The translations under genes were made by a program, and so were the position numbers. From Clostridia bacterium (GTDB taxonomy: Bacteria; Bacillota; Clostridia; Christensenellales; CAG-138): DNA of 26,687 bases. This document shows, piece by piece, positions 7,401-15,800 of this stretch. How positions within the stretch are numbered: position 1 is the first letter of the stretch; each line of letters begins with the position of its first letter. The DNA lies in NCBI GenBank assembly GCA_016292635.1, contig JAEDIC010000024.1, forward strand, positions 1 through 26,687, written 5' to 3'. The notes beneath the pieces are model-generated. The model saw only the letters and a list, made by a program, of their open reading frames with translations. It did no database searches and was not told where the DNA came from.

Positions 7401-9062
7401 TTAGTGTCCTGTGGTGTTTATATTATCGCCGTCGGTGAACATATACCACTTGTCCACGCTTCTCATTATATCCGGTTCACGCACATCCGTCATTCCCTTT
7501 ATATCCGCAGAGTAAACTATGCTATTCAGCCGGAAATAAAGAGGAATAAAGGGCAGCTTTTCTGCGAAAGCAAGCTGGAAAGCCGAGGCCGCGTCCCGAT
7601 ATGCCGCCTCATCTCCTGCGCTCATCATGGAGCCGGCAAGCACGTCCAGCTCATAGTCGTAATAATTACCGTAATTTGCGCTGCCGTTGCTTGACATCAC
7701 TTCGGTAAGGTTGGAATCCCGTCCCAGATTGAGTCCGATAAGGGCAATATCATATTCGCCGTTTTTAAGCATTTCCATATACTCGCCCTCGGTCTGTCCA
7801 ACGGTATATGCCGCGGTTACCACTTCAACATTTATGCCAAGCTCGCCCAGCTGCTCCGCAATTGCTGCGGCGGCGTTCTTTCTCGCGCTGTCAGTTGAAT
7901 CATTTGCCAGAAGCATCAGGTTGAGCTCTGTAAGGGCCATTCCGCCCTTTTCCAGTCTGCCGTCGTCATCCACATCGGTCCAGCCCGCATCAGAGAGAAG
8001 GGCAAGCGCCTTGGATGCGTTATAGTCATATAGCTTTGACGCGGAATCGTATATCCACGAGTCCGGCGCAACCGGCACATCACAGGACTGGGCACGGTTC
8101 ATGTATATATTTGAAATTATCTTGCTGCGGTCCAGCCCATAGGCTATGGCCTGCCGCACCCGCACGTCACTCAGGGCGCTTGATGTGCTGTTTACCAGCA
8201 TTATCTCCACCGATTGGGTCATAACATCCTGCACGATTGTGATGCCCTCCTGCCTGTACTTACCCACGGTGGTTGAAGATGTGGGCACCATGTCCAGCTG
8301 GCCTGCGCTGTATGAAGCAAGGGCAACGTCGTTGCTGTCACGCTCAATAAACAGGAAGCTGTCTATATATGGCCGCTGTTTCCACCATGCCTCATTGGCT
8401 CTGAGCAGTATGCCGCTGTCGCGATAGCCGTCATATACATACGGCCCTGTGCCAACCGGCTTTGCGGTGGCCTCGCCGCTTAGCATAACCGGAAAAGTAA
8501 GGGCATAAAGGGAGGCATATCCCCCGTTCTTCATGGTCACCTTGATATTCTGGTTGTCCACCGCCTCGATAGTGTCTATTGTGTTTACGCAGTACGCATA
8601 GTAAGAATCCTCACCGATGGTCTTGAGCCGCTCGAATGTAAGAATAATATCCCTCGATGTAAGGCTTATATCATGTCCGTGCCATGTTACCCATTCCCTG
8701 ATCTTTATGTTCCAGGTTTTGCCCCCGTCCTCCGTGAACCAGTTTTCCGCAAGCTCTGCGGTAAGCTTTCCGTCCGCGCTTATGCTTACAAGGCTTTCGT
8801 ATATCATGGAGAAGAAATTCAGCATCTCCTCGGTATTCACCTTAAGTGGGTCGGTAATGTCCGCATTGGTAGGGATATACATCTTTACCTCGCCGCCCGT
8901 TATTGGTTGAGGCTCCGGGGTGGATACGGGCACGGCTATCTCCGTCTCTCCCTCCCCGGCAGTCTCGCTTTTGCCGCAGCCCGAAAAGACCGTAAGCACC
9001 GCCAGCATCAGCGCCATCAGCCTAAGAAAGCTCTTTTTTGTAAAGCGTGAGGTATTTCTCAT
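7401..9062 (-). CDS. Oligopeptide/nickel-type ABC transporter solute-binding lipoprotein (SBP_bac_5)
   Basis: An extracytoplasmic binding protein of family 5, as in OppA, DppA and NikA. It has the typical ITDPLKVNTEEMLNFFSMIYESLVS-like opening, the WNIKIREWVTWHGHD segment and LSDVRVRQAIAYGLDRSKI at about residue 315. From the ATG at 9062 (AGAGG upstream) it is 553 residues, with a basic n-region, hydrophobic core and FSGC lipobox at about residue 26. An ATG at 9017 is possible but would remove the positive charges, and the longest open frame (to 9182) adds 40 residues that fit no signal peptide. The chosen start overlaps the transglycosylase gene by 41 bases. No permease or ATPase gene is in the window, so the substrate is unknown and its partners must be elsewhere. 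Confidence 0.88.
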   Translation of the reverse strand: MRNTSRFTKKSFLRLMALMLAVLTVFSGCGKSETAGEGETEIAVPVSTPEPQPITGGEVKMYIPTNADITDPLKVNTEEMLNFFSMIYESLVSISADGKLTAELAENWFTEDGGKTWNIKIREWVTWHGHDISLTSRDIILTFERLKTIGEDSYYAYCVNTIDTIEAVDNQNIKVTMKNGGYASLYALTFPVMLSGEATAKPVGTGPYVYDGYRDSGILLRANEAWWKQRPYIDSFLFIERDSNDVALASYSAGQLDMVPTSSTTVGKYRQEGITIVQDVMTQSVEIMLVNSTSSALSDVRVRQAIAYGLDRSKIISNIYMNRAQSCDVPVAPDSWIYDSASKLYDYNASKALALLSDAGWTDVDDDGRLEKGGMALTELNLMLLANDSTDSARKNAAAAIAEQLGELGINVEVVTAAYTVGQTEGEYMEMLKNGEYDIALIGLNLGRDSNLTEVMSSNGSANYGNYYDYELDVLAGSMMSAGDEAAYRDAASAFQLAFAEKLPFIPLYFRLNSIVYSADIKGMTDVREPDIMRSVDKWYMFTDGDNINTTGH

Positions 9063-9621
9063 ATGCCCTCTGCACCTTCTCAATGTATCTTTCGGTTTCC
9101 GGAAAGGGTATCTCTGTAAGCGTGCCATTCTCGGAGATTCTTTCATCTTCCAGCCATTTCTGCACGTTGCCCGGCCCGGCATTATACGCCGCCAGCACCA
9201 ATGTCATATTCCCGTGGAATCTATCCGTAAGGTAATCTATATACCAGCAGCCCATGCGAACATTCACTTCCGGCTCAAAGAGACGCTCCTCGGTGAAATC
9301 ATCCATCTCAAGTTTTTCCGCTATCCATGCCCCGGTATCCGGCATTATCTGCATAAGCCCCACGGCCCCAACGGGAGACACGGCATCTTTATTATTGGAG
9401 CTTTCGCAGTGTATCACCGCCGCCGCAAGGTAGGGATCAACGCCGTATTCCGCCGCCATTTCCGTCACGATATCCGGATACAGAAGGCGGTATGTTCGCC
9501 TTTGCGCCACGCCGCTAAGAAAATACGCGGCGGCGCAAAGCAGTATAAGCAGCGCCAGCGACAATGTAACAGCCCGTATTATCTTTTTATTGTTCCTGCG
9601 TTTTCTTTTCTTTTTTTCCAT
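9022..9621 (-). CDS. Membrane-anchored lytic transglycosylase (SLT domain)
   Basis: Cleaves the glycan strands of peptidoglycan with formation of 1,6-anhydromuramate. The 199-residue protein begins with a very basic stretch (KKKRKRR), then one membrane helix (about 16-36) and a Slt35/Slt70-type catalytic domain. The catalytic glutamate is in HCESSNNKDA (Glu73), followed by GAVGLMQIMPDTG and AYNAGPGNVQKW. An upstream ATG at 9636 is possible, but the ATG at 9621 has AAAGGA five bases before it and is preferred. It overlaps the end of coaE by 35 bases and the start of the binding-protein gene by 41 bases. coaE followed by an slt gene is a common order in Clostridia. Confidence 0.9.
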   Translation of the reverse strand: MEKKKRKRRNNKKIIRAVTLSLALLILLCAAAYFLSGVAQRRTYRLLYPDIVTEMAAEYGVDPYLAAAVIHCESSNNKDAVSPVGAVGLMQIMPDTGAWIAEKLEMDDFTEERLFEPEVNVRMGCWYIDYLTDRFHGNMTLVLAAYNAGPGNVQKWLEDERISENGTLTEIPFPETERYIEKVQRAYEKYLTLYKKELS

Positions 9622-10210
9622 ATTTCCTTTCAGCATACAGATCGCTTACTATGGCCTTAAGCTCATCCATATTGCCGCCGTTGTTTATTATTATATCTGC
9701 ATATTTTGCCTTTTCCCCATCCGGCATCTGGGCGGCTATCCTCCGCTCAGCCTGCCGGCGGTCAAGGCCGTCCCTAAGAGCTATGCGGCGTATGCGCTCC
9801 TCCAGGGGAGCAGTCACCAGCCAAACCTCATCTGCCATATCCTGCCAGCCGCTCTCAATAAGCAGCGGCACATCCATGATTACTATGGCATCGGGATATT
9901 CAGACTCTATCCTCCCGGCTCGATTCAGCATCTCTGACTTTATGATGGGATGCAGTATGCCGTTCAGTCGCCCACGCCTGGCGTCATCCGAAAACACTTC
10001 CGCCCCAAGGGCAGCCCGGTCCAGCGTGCCGTCCGCTTTCAGAATTTTCTCGCCAAACTCACGAACTATGCCCTCAAGCCCGGCACTGCCCGGCTCAACC
10101 ATCTCCCGTGAGATGGCATCTGCGTCAAGTATCCATGCGCCGAGAGAAGCCAATATTTCGGATACTGAGGATTTTCCTGCGGCAATGCCGCCAGTAAGCC
10201 CTATACGCAT
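9587..10210 (-). CDS. coaE: Dephospho-CoA kinase
   Basis: Carries out the last step of coenzyme A synthesis, phosphorylating the 3'-OH of dephospho-CoA. The 207-residue protein has the P-loop GGIAAGKSSV at about 7-16, DADAISREM at about 33-41, the PLLIESGW segment and the lid region around RIRRIALRDGLDRRQAERRI. Length and all motifs are normal. The C-terminus is highly charged, partly because its reading frame overlaps the start of the next gene. It begins 11 bases after the polA stop and belongs to the same transcript; polA-coaE is a frequent pairing in Bacillota. Confidence 0.95.
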   Translation of the reverse strand: MRIGLTGGIAAGKSSVSEILASLGAWILDADAISREMVEPGSAGLEGIVREFGEKILKADGTLDRAALGAEVFSDDARRGRLNGILHPIIKSEMLNRAGRIESEYPDAIVIMDVPLLIESGWQDMADEVWLVTAPLEERIRRIALRDGLDRRQAERRIAAQMPDGEKAKYADIIINNGGNMDELKAIVSDLYAERKYGKKEKKTQEQ

Positions 10211-10221
10211 ATTCTATGCAC

Positions 10222-12777
10222 CTACTTCGTATCAAACCAGCTGTGTCCGCTGTTTACTTCGACAGTAAGGGGCACCTTCAGCTCCATTACCTTCTCCATG
10301 CAGTCCTTAAGCAGTATCTTTACCTGCTCCACCTCGTCCTCGGGGGTGTCTATTATAAGTTCATCGTGTATCTGCAGCACAAGCTTTGCCTTGAGGTCCT
10401 TTTCCTCGATTGCCCTGTGAACCCGCACCATTGCCACTTTGATTATATCCGCAGCGGTGCCCTGTATGGGCATATTCATGGCTACCCGCTCCCCAAAGCT
10501 GCGGGTATTATAATTGGATGAGCTTATCTCGGGCAGTTCCCGCCTGCGACCCATAAGGGTGCTGACATAGCCGTTGGCCTTGCCTTTTTCAACGCTTGTG
10601 TGCATATAGTTCTGCACGCCGGGATAACGCTCAAGGTATTTTTTAATGAATTCACCCGCCTCTTTGCGGGAAACGCCTATATTCCTGGCAAGACCGAAAT
10701 CGCTTATGCCGTACACTATGCCGAAGTTTACCGCCTTTGCGGCGCTTCGCTGTTCCCTTGTAACGGCGGATACCGGTACGCCGAAAACCTCAGCCGCCGT
10801 GGAGGTATGCACATCCGTCCCGGAATTGAATGCGGATATAAGCCCTTCGTCGCCGCTCATATGGGCCAGCAGCCTAAGCTCAATCTGAGAATAATCCGCC
10901 CCCACCAGCTGATGGTCGGGGCTCGCTGTGAATGCACGGCGTATCTCACGGCCCAGCTCTGTGCGCACCGGGATATTCTGCAGGTTCGGCTCTGTAGAAG
11001 ATATACGGCCGGTGGCAGTAACATTCTGATTAAACCGGGTATGCACCCTGCCCTCCCTGGTAAGGGCCGCAAGGCTGTCAAGGAAGGTGCTCTTAAGCTT
11101 GGAGAGGAAGCGGTATTCTATCACCAGCGGCACTATCTCGTGCTTATCCTCCAGCGCTTCCAATACCTCGGAATCTGTAGAATAGCCGGACTTGGTCTTT
11201 TTCTGGGGGGGCAGGCCCAGTTTTTCAAACAGTATTGCGCCCAGCTGTTTTGTGGAAAGTATATTGAATGTTTCTCCCGCAAGGGCGAAAATGCTCTGTT
11301 CAATCTCGGCGATGCGCAGGGCGAATTTCCCGGAAAGGTCGGACAGCATATCCTTATCCACCGCAATGCCTTCCCGCTCCATATCAAACAGCACCCGGGT
11401 AAGAGGCAGTTCCACTTCATTATATAGGTCGATCATGCCCTTTTCCCGCATCTCCCCTTCCATTGCGGGTGCAAGGGCAATAAGCGCGCTGGGGCCTTCG
11501 GGTATGCCCCGCTCTGAGCAGAGTGTCTTAAGGGAATCTGCGGGATGTATTGCATGAAGAAGATAATCCGCTATCATGGCATCAAACACGCCGCCTTTAA
11601 GCCGTATGCCAAAGTTCCCAAGAAAATGACGCATTGCCTTAGAATCAAACAGCAGCTTTTTTACCCCTTCCCTTTCAAGGAGCGGCTTAAGCGACTCAAG
11701 TACTTCCTCTGCGGAAAGCCCCGCATCAAACAGCGTAGCGCCCAGGGATATCTCATATTGCTCATCACTATCCACAGCAACGCCCATGCGCTCCCCGGCA
11801 ACTATGGCAATAGTATCCGCGCCGGCGATCTTTGCCATAAGGGCGTCAAGGCCCTCCCTGTCGGATACCTCGATGGTCTTTATCTTCACCTCAGCCATCC
11901 GGGGTATGGCGGCGCCGCCCTTTGGCAGGCGTTGAATAAGGCTGCGCAGCTCCCATGTGTTCATGGTGGGTATGGCACCCGCCATGGCAGAAGGATCAAA
12001 GGCGCAGTCATCAAGGCTTATGCTTACCGGGGCCTCGGTGTTTATTGTGCCCAGGGCATAGCTCATGCGAGCGGAGTCGGTGTTGTCCAGCAGTTTCTGC
12101 CGCAATGCGCCCTTTTCGCTTTCTGCGTTTGCAAGGGTATTCTCAAGGGTGCCGTATTTTTCAAGAAGCTTCAGGGCGGTCTTTTCCCCAACTCCGGGAA
12201 TGCCGGGCAGGTTGTCCGAGCTGTCTCCCATAAGGCCCTTAAGATCCACCATACGCTCCGGCTCAATGCCGTATTGCTCCTTGAGAACGGCCCTGTCGTA
12301 TTCCACCGTTTCACTTATGCCCTTCTTGGTCAAAAGTACATGGGTGTGCTCGTTTATAAGCTGCAGGGCGTCACGGTCTCCCGTGACCAGCAGCGCATCC
12401 ATGCCCGCGGCGTTTGCCCTGCGGGAGAATGTGCCGAGTATATCGTCCGCCTCATATCGCTCACATTCGCATACTGTTATACCCATTTCACCGAGGAGCT
12501 TTTTCAGCATGGGGAACTGGGCGCGAAGGTCGTCAGGGGTGGGCTTTCTGCCCTCCTTATAGCCGTCATACTGCTCATGGCGGAATGTTGGGCCATGCAT
12601 ATCAAAGGCCACCAGCATATGGCTTGGCTCATAGGAAAGCAGCTTCAGCAGCATGCTGATGAAGCCGTATACCGCCCCCGTAGGGGTGCCGTCCCGGGCG
12701 GTCATGGAAGGCAGGGCGTAATACGCCCTGTGCATAAGGCTGTTTCCGTCTATGGCAATGAGCTTGCTCACTCTCAT
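10222..12777 (-). CDS. polA: DNA polymerase I
   Basis: Fills gaps in repair and removes RNA primers from Okazaki fragments. The 851-residue protein has an intact 5'-3' exonuclease domain (AIDGNSLMHRAYYALP, EADDILGT, TGDRDALQLI, SSDNLPGIPGVGEKTA). It also has an intact family A polymerase domain (VGADYSQIELRLLAHMSGD, the O-helix RSAAKAVNFGIVYG, LQIHDELI). The middle 3'-5' exonuclease-like domain (about 300-460) lacks the acidic motif I residues: IAIVAGERMGVAV stands where DTET would be. It is thus expected to have no proofreading, as in many Gram-positive Pol I enzymes. The ATG at 12777 follows GAGGT; a GTG four codons upstream overlaps that ribosome site and is unlikely. It is the first gene of the run ending at 5250. 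Confidence 0.97.
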   Translation of the reverse strand: MRVSKLIAIDGNSLMHRAYYALPSMTARDGTPTGAVYGFISMLLKLLSYEPSHMLVAFDMHGPTFRHEQYDGYKEGRKPTPDDLRAQFPMLKKLLGEMGITVCECERYEADDILGTFSRRANAAGMDALLVTGDRDALQLINEHTHVLLTKKGISETVEYDRAVLKEQYGIEPERMVDLKGLMGDSSDNLPGIPGVGEKTALKLLEKYGTLENTLANAESEKGALRQKLLDNTDSARMSYALGTINTEAPVSISLDDCAFDPSAMAGAIPTMNTWELRSLIQRLPKGGAAIPRMAEVKIKTIEVSDREGLDALMAKIAGADTIAIVAGERMGVAVDSDEQYEISLGATLFDAGLSAEEVLESLKPLLEREGVKKLLFDSKAMRHFLGNFGIRLKGGVFDAMIADYLLHAIHPADSLKTLCSERGIPEGPSALIALAPAMEGEMREKGMIDLYNEVELPLTRVLFDMEREGIAVDKDMLSDLSGKFALRIAEIEQSIFALAGETFNILSTKQLGAILFEKLGLPPQKKTKSGYSTDSEVLEALEDKHEIVPLVIEYRFLSKLKSTFLDSLAALTREGRVHTRFNQNVTATGRISSTEPNLQNIPVRTELGREIRRAFTASPDHQLVGADYSQIELRLLAHMSGDEGLISAFNSGTDVHTSTAAEVFGVPVSAVTREQRSAAKAVNFGIVYGISDFGLARNIGVSRKEAGEFIKKYLERYPGVQNYMHTSVEKGKANGYVSTLMGRRRELPEISSSNYNTRSFGERVAMNMPIQGTAADIIKVAMVRVHRAIEEKDLKAKLVLQIHDELIIDTPEDEVEQVKILLKDCMEKVMELKVPLTVEVNSGHSWFDTK

Positions 12778-12817
12778 GATACCTCGCACAAAAAACTCTC
12801 TTTATAAAATAACACAG

Positions 12818-12844
12818 GGAGCGCCCTTTTACAATCGGCGCTCC
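12818..12844 (-). terminator. Hairpin after the phosphorylase gene
   Basis: A perfect 8-bp stem (ggagcgcc / ggcgctcc) with an 11-base loop lies about 20 bases past the phosphorylase stop. The following minus-strand tail (ctgtgttatttta) is only moderately T-rich, so termination may be partial. Confidence 0.55.
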
Positions 12845-12865
12845 GTAAACATACCGTAAACCCCG

Positions 12866-14182
12866 CTATTGCACTATGCCGTGCACCATGGGCGCAGCCG
12901 CGGGCTTGTCCTTGCCCAGCTTTATTGCCCCCTTGAGCGCAGCTATCGCCCCATCCAGCCTGCTGCCATCATTCACATACATGGTGGCTATGGGTTCACC
13001 TGCCGCCACATATTCTCCCATACGCTTATGCATAACGAGGCCCACCGCCGGGTCTATAACGTCAGTCTTTTCAGCCCTGCCCGCACCCAGCATCTGGGCG
13101 GCGTTGCCTATATCCGCCGCATACATGGCGGAGATATAGCCCTCCCCATCCAAGGTGACCGGAACCTTTTGCTTTACCTTGCAAAGGCATTCGGGATCTG
13201 CTATAACCGCCCCCGCATCCTCCGCGCCAAGAGCAGTAAGCATATCCTGAAGCTTCTTCAGCCCCCGGCCTTCCTTCAGCGCATCGGTAAGCTGCGCCTC
13301 AGCATCCCCGTCGTCTGCCGCGAGTCCGGCAAGCTTGAGCATATTGGAAGCAAGCAGCATACATACCTGATACAGGGGGTCGCTCTCGCTTACCCTGCCG
13401 GACAGCACATCTATCGCTTCCTTCACCTCAAGGCCGTTGCCTATTGCCATGCCAAGAGGCTGATCCATATCCGTTATTATGGCCACAGTCCTGCGGCCAA
13501 GGCTGTTGCCTATCCTTACCATGGTTTCGGAAAGCCTTCTTGCATCCTCCACCGTCTGCATGAATGCGCCTGAGCCTGTTTTAACGTCCAGCACTATGGC
13601 ATCCGTGCCCGCAGCCAGCTTTTTGCTCATTATGCTGGAGGCGATGAGAGGAATGCTCTCCACCGTGCCTGTAACATCCCGCAAAGCGTACATAAGCTTA
13701 TCCGCAGGCACAAGGTTACCGCTCTGGCCTATTACACAAAGGCCGTTTTTGCGTACTATGTCCTTAAATTCCTCTATTTCCTTTTCCACGCAAACCCCTG
13801 GCACCGCCTCAAGCTTATCCAGCGTGCCGCCGGTATGGCCAAGACCCCGCCCGCTCATCTTGGCGACCGTGCCGCCGCAGGCCGCCACAAGGGGCGCTAT
13901 GACCAGCGTAGTGGTATCGCCAACACCGCCGGTAGAATGCTTATCCACCTTTACGCCGGGCAGATCGCTAAGGTCCACCACATCGCCTGAGTTCATCATA
14001 TCAAATGTGAGGCGGCTGACCTCGTCCTCCTCCATGCCCTGCCAGCATACCGCCATCATCCATGCGGACATCTGGTAATCCGGTATGCTGCCATTTACAT
14101 ATCCGGATATGATGAAATCTATCTCTGCATGGGTATGGGCTTCTCCGCGGCGCTTTTTGGCTATAAGGTCGACCATTCTCAT
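12866..14182 (-). CDS. Pyrimidine-nucleoside (thymidine/uridine) phosphorylase
   Basis: Splits thymidine, deoxyuridine or uridine with phosphate into the base and (deoxy)ribose-1-phosphate. The 438-residue protein has the family signature KHSTGGVGDTTTLV at about 81-94, with the phosphate-binding loop. The pyrimidine-binding set follows: LRDVTGTVESIPLIASSIMSKKLAAG (Arg at about 168, Ser/Lys at about 183-187). A C-terminal PYNP_C domain starts at about residue 345. Length and motifs fit both DeoA and the broader Bacillus Pdp, and I cannot separate them. GGAGG lies seven bases before the ATG. A deoC gene further right would use the deoxyribose-phosphate after a mutase step, but no mutase is in the window. 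Confidence 0.93.
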   Translation of the reverse strand: MRMVDLIAKKRRGEAHTHAEIDFIISGYVNGSIPDYQMSAWMMAVCWQGMEEDEVSRLTFDMMNSGDVVDLSDLPGVKVDKHSTGGVGDTTTLVIAPLVAACGGTVAKMSGRGLGHTGGTLDKLEAVPGVCVEKEIEEFKDIVRKNGLCVIGQSGNLVPADKLMYALRDVTGTVESIPLIASSIMSKKLAAGTDAIVLDVKTGSGAFMQTVEDARRLSETMVRIGNSLGRRTVAIITDMDQPLGMAIGNGLEVKEAIDVLSGRVSESDPLYQVCMLLASNMLKLAGLAADDGDAEAQLTDALKEGRGLKKLQDMLTALGAEDAGAVIADPECLCKVKQKVPVTLDGEGYISAMYAADIGNAAQMLGAGRAEKTDVIDPAVGLVMHKRMGEYVAAGEPIATMYVNDGSRLDGAIAALKGAIKLGKDKPAAAPMVHGIVQ

Positions 14183-14261
14183 ATGCGTACCTCCACAGGA
14201 CAGAATTTCTCTTTGTTTGCTTATATTCTATCATCAATCTCCGCCCATTACAACGCAATGC

Positions 14262-14735
14262 TTACCACACCCTTACGCCCTCAATATGCAGATACCGAGC
14301 AGCATAAAAATCATAGCTGTGCAGAGGCCGCATAAAGGCATCGTTGGTATGGGCCGCAACGTATATTGTGGGGTATGTGCCCACCACAAGAAGGGTATGA
14401 TACCATGTGCCGTCCTGCCGCCCAAGCTGAATAACATCACCCGGCTGCATCTCATCAGGGTCTGTTTCTATGGCAAAGGGACCCACACCTTCATTATTTA
14501 TAAGAAAGGCATACAGCTCATCCACACCTGCCCAGGAGGGAGAACGGTCATAGCTGCTCCTGTAATACCAGTCGGGGTAATTCATTATTCCGCTGCCCGC
14601 ATAAAGGCATTGGGAGACAAAGCTGGTGCAGTCACCGCCCAGCCCGCTGAAATCATAGTAAGCGGGATTGCGGGAAAATGCCCATGTTTCTGCGTAGCTT
14701 ACCGCCGCAGCCCGGTCGTATTCGACAATTCTCAT
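14262..14735 (-). CDS. Small Amidase_6-domain protein
   Basis: A 157-residue protein that is essentially a single putative amidase domain of the Amidase_6 type (CHAP-like cysteine hydrolase fold). It opens with YDRAAAVSYAETWAFSRNP, then GGDCTSFVSQCLYAG with the probable nucleophile Cys36, MQPGDVIQLG and WYHTLLVV with the probable catalytic His113. No signal peptide is seen, so it is cytoplasmic or carried by another route. The substrate is unknown; relatives are assumed to act on cell-wall peptides. The start at 14735 fits the domain edge. No Shine-Dalgarno sequence precedes it, and a TATTAT lies only five bases before the ATG, so a leaderless message is possible. The longer frame to 14858 runs antisense through the tRNA and is not favoured. 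Confidence 0.8.
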   Translation of the reverse strand: MRIVEYDRAAAVSYAETWAFSRNPAYYDFSGLGGDCTSFVSQCLYAGSGIMNYPDWYYRSSYDRSPSWAGVDELYAFLINNEGVGPFAIETDPDEMQPGDVIQLGRQDGTWYHTLLVVGTYPTIYVAAHTNDAFMRPLHSYDFYAARYLHIEGVRVW

Positions 14736-14786
14736 GCAGCATAATATGCATGGGACGCCATGGCGGTGCACCCATAAAAAACGCCC

Positions 14787-14815
14787 TTGAAATTCACTTC
14801 GCCATGGGGTATAAT
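14787..14815 (+). promoter_or_regulatory. Promoter of the tRNA-Val gene
   Basis: TTGAAA and TATAAT are separated by exactly 17 bases. The transcript would start about seven bases before the tRNA. Confidence 0.85.
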
Positions 14816-14828
14816 ATATTGCGTTATC

Positions 14829-14905
14829 GGGGATGTAGCCCAGCTGGTCAGAGCGCATCGCTCACATCGATGAGGTCGTGGGTTCGAGCCCCTCCATCCC
14901 CACCA
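14829..14905 (+). tRNA. tRNA-Val(CAC)
   Basis: A full cloverleaf of 77 bases including an encoded CCA. The acceptor stem GGGGATG / CATCCCC is perfect with A73. The anticodon stem CATCG / CGATG is perfect, with loop CTCACAT giving anticodon CAC at 14863-14865, which reads GUG valine codons. The T loop is TTCGAGC. Two stem oddities are visible: C12 opposes A23 in the D stem, and U50 opposes U64 in the T stem. A consensus promoter before it and a strong terminator after it argue that it is expressed. Confidence 0.93.
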
Positions 14906-14906
14906 T

Positions 14907-14960
14907 AACCGGACACCAGTTTTGATACAATTGTATCGCAGTTGGTGTCCGGTTTCTTTT
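14907..14960 (+). terminator. Terminator of the tRNA-Val gene
   Basis: A 12-bp perfect stem (aaccggacacca / tggtgtccggtt) starts two bases after the tRNA. It encloses the inner palindrome gatacaattgtatc and is followed by tctttt. Confidence 0.9.
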
Positions 14961-14999
14961 TGCAAAAGTCCCAGTTTTTCTATACTTTTTAACGATAAC

Positions 15000-15043
15000 A
15001 GGCTCAACGGTAATTCTGAATCGTTCACCGTTGAGCCTTTTTC
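15000..15043 (+). terminator. Second strong hairpin terminator after the tRNA
   Basis: A perfect 12-bp stem (aggctcaacggt / accgttgagcct) with a 15-base loop is followed by ttttcgtttt on the plus strand. No gene lies between it and the tRNA terminator, so it may be the leftover end of a lost gene or a back-up terminator. Confidence 0.7.
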
Positions 15044-15410
15044 GTTTTGCCCCACGATACCTTTTAACGAAAAGTCGAAGGGTGTGCGTCTTGAGCCAAG
15101 GGGGATAAAGTACATGAGTATGAAGCATCCGGAGGCGTTCCGCGAGGGCATCTCCTCTGCCGGTTGACTGATTTCTCCGACGTCTGCAGACTAATTTGCG
15201 CATAACTCTTAACACTACCCGCCCATATTTTTGTTCCGCCGACCGACATGATGACCTTTTCTGCGGACGGTGCAAAATGGAAAAAGAACCGGAAGGTGTG
15301 TAACCGTCAAATCTAACTGTGTATAAACGCCCATGGGATAATGGCGATGTGCGCACCCTTTCTCCTATTCCACGGAGAATTCAAAGGCCCTGCGTTTTCC
15401 GGATCTCCGT

Positions 15411-15779
15411 TCAAACAGATGCTGCCTTTTCGGAGAAACGATTGCCATTTGTTCCATCCGGATATACGTAGTAGTATTCGCTGTACCAGAAGCGGGGCGC
15501 ATTCAGGTCATATATAAGGAAATAATCCACTGTTTCATCAAATCAAGCATTCCATCCACAGAATGCCCCAGTGCCTGATTTTCCTGTAAGATCAGATACC
15601 GCACCCGGCCCATGGGGTGCAGGGTCAGAGATTCTTCCGTACCCTCAAACTGATACAGGTAGGAGTTGTTCATAATAGGACTGAACACAGTCCGGTTCGT
15701 AGAGATAGTCCGCAATCCGATTGAGCGCCAACAGCGAAATCACGGCAAACAGTAATATCCCTTTATTCATACGATACAT
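15411..15779 (-). pseudogene. Frameshifted small membrane-anchored or secreted protein gene
   Basis: Reading the minus strand from the ATG at 15779 (GGAGG just upstream) gives a hydrophobic N-terminus, NKGILLFAVISLLALNRIAD, then YLYEPDCVQSYYEQ. This frame stops at 15645. The sense-like protein continues in the next frame as YLYQFEGTEESLTLHPMGRV up to GMLDLMK. It then returns to the first frame near 15530-15545 as DETVDYFLIYDLNAPRFWY and EYYYVYPDGTNGNRFSEKAASV, with a stop at 15411. Two compensating indels thus interrupt what would be a protein of about 122 residues. Decay or a sequencing error could each explain it. No family was recognised. It begins 22 bases after the acyltransferase stop, so the two were probably one operon. 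Confidence 0.6.
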
Positions 15780-15800
15780 CTTCCTCCCGCAGTGCGTGCC

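Larger units (their letters stand above)
14906..15410. other. Intergenic left edge of the accessory patch
   Basis: About 500 bases without a supportable gene. It holds two plus-strand terminators (14907-14960 and 15000-15043) and two same-orientation copies of TTTAACGA (14988-14995 and 15063-15070). The open frames on both strands overlap the hairpins or the tRNA and look like chance frames. From about 15045 to 15410 I see nothing recognisable; no integrase gene is present. Confidence 0.6.

Noticed and set aside
9063..9182. 40-residue N-terminal extension of the solute-binding protein
   Set aside because: It would put about 65 residues before the lipobox cysteine, which is too long for a signal peptide, and it lies wholly within the transglycosylase gene.
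11545..12807. 420-codon open frame on the plus strand opposite polA
   Set aside because: It is a shadow of the polA codons, with no ribosome site and no family motif. Many long opposite frames in this window come from the codon bias of the real genes.
14862..15356. 165-codon open frame on the minus strand running into the tRNA
   Set aside because: It is antisense to the tRNA-Val and crosses two terminator hairpins. The composition is arginine-rich and without any family resemblance, and it has no ribosome site.
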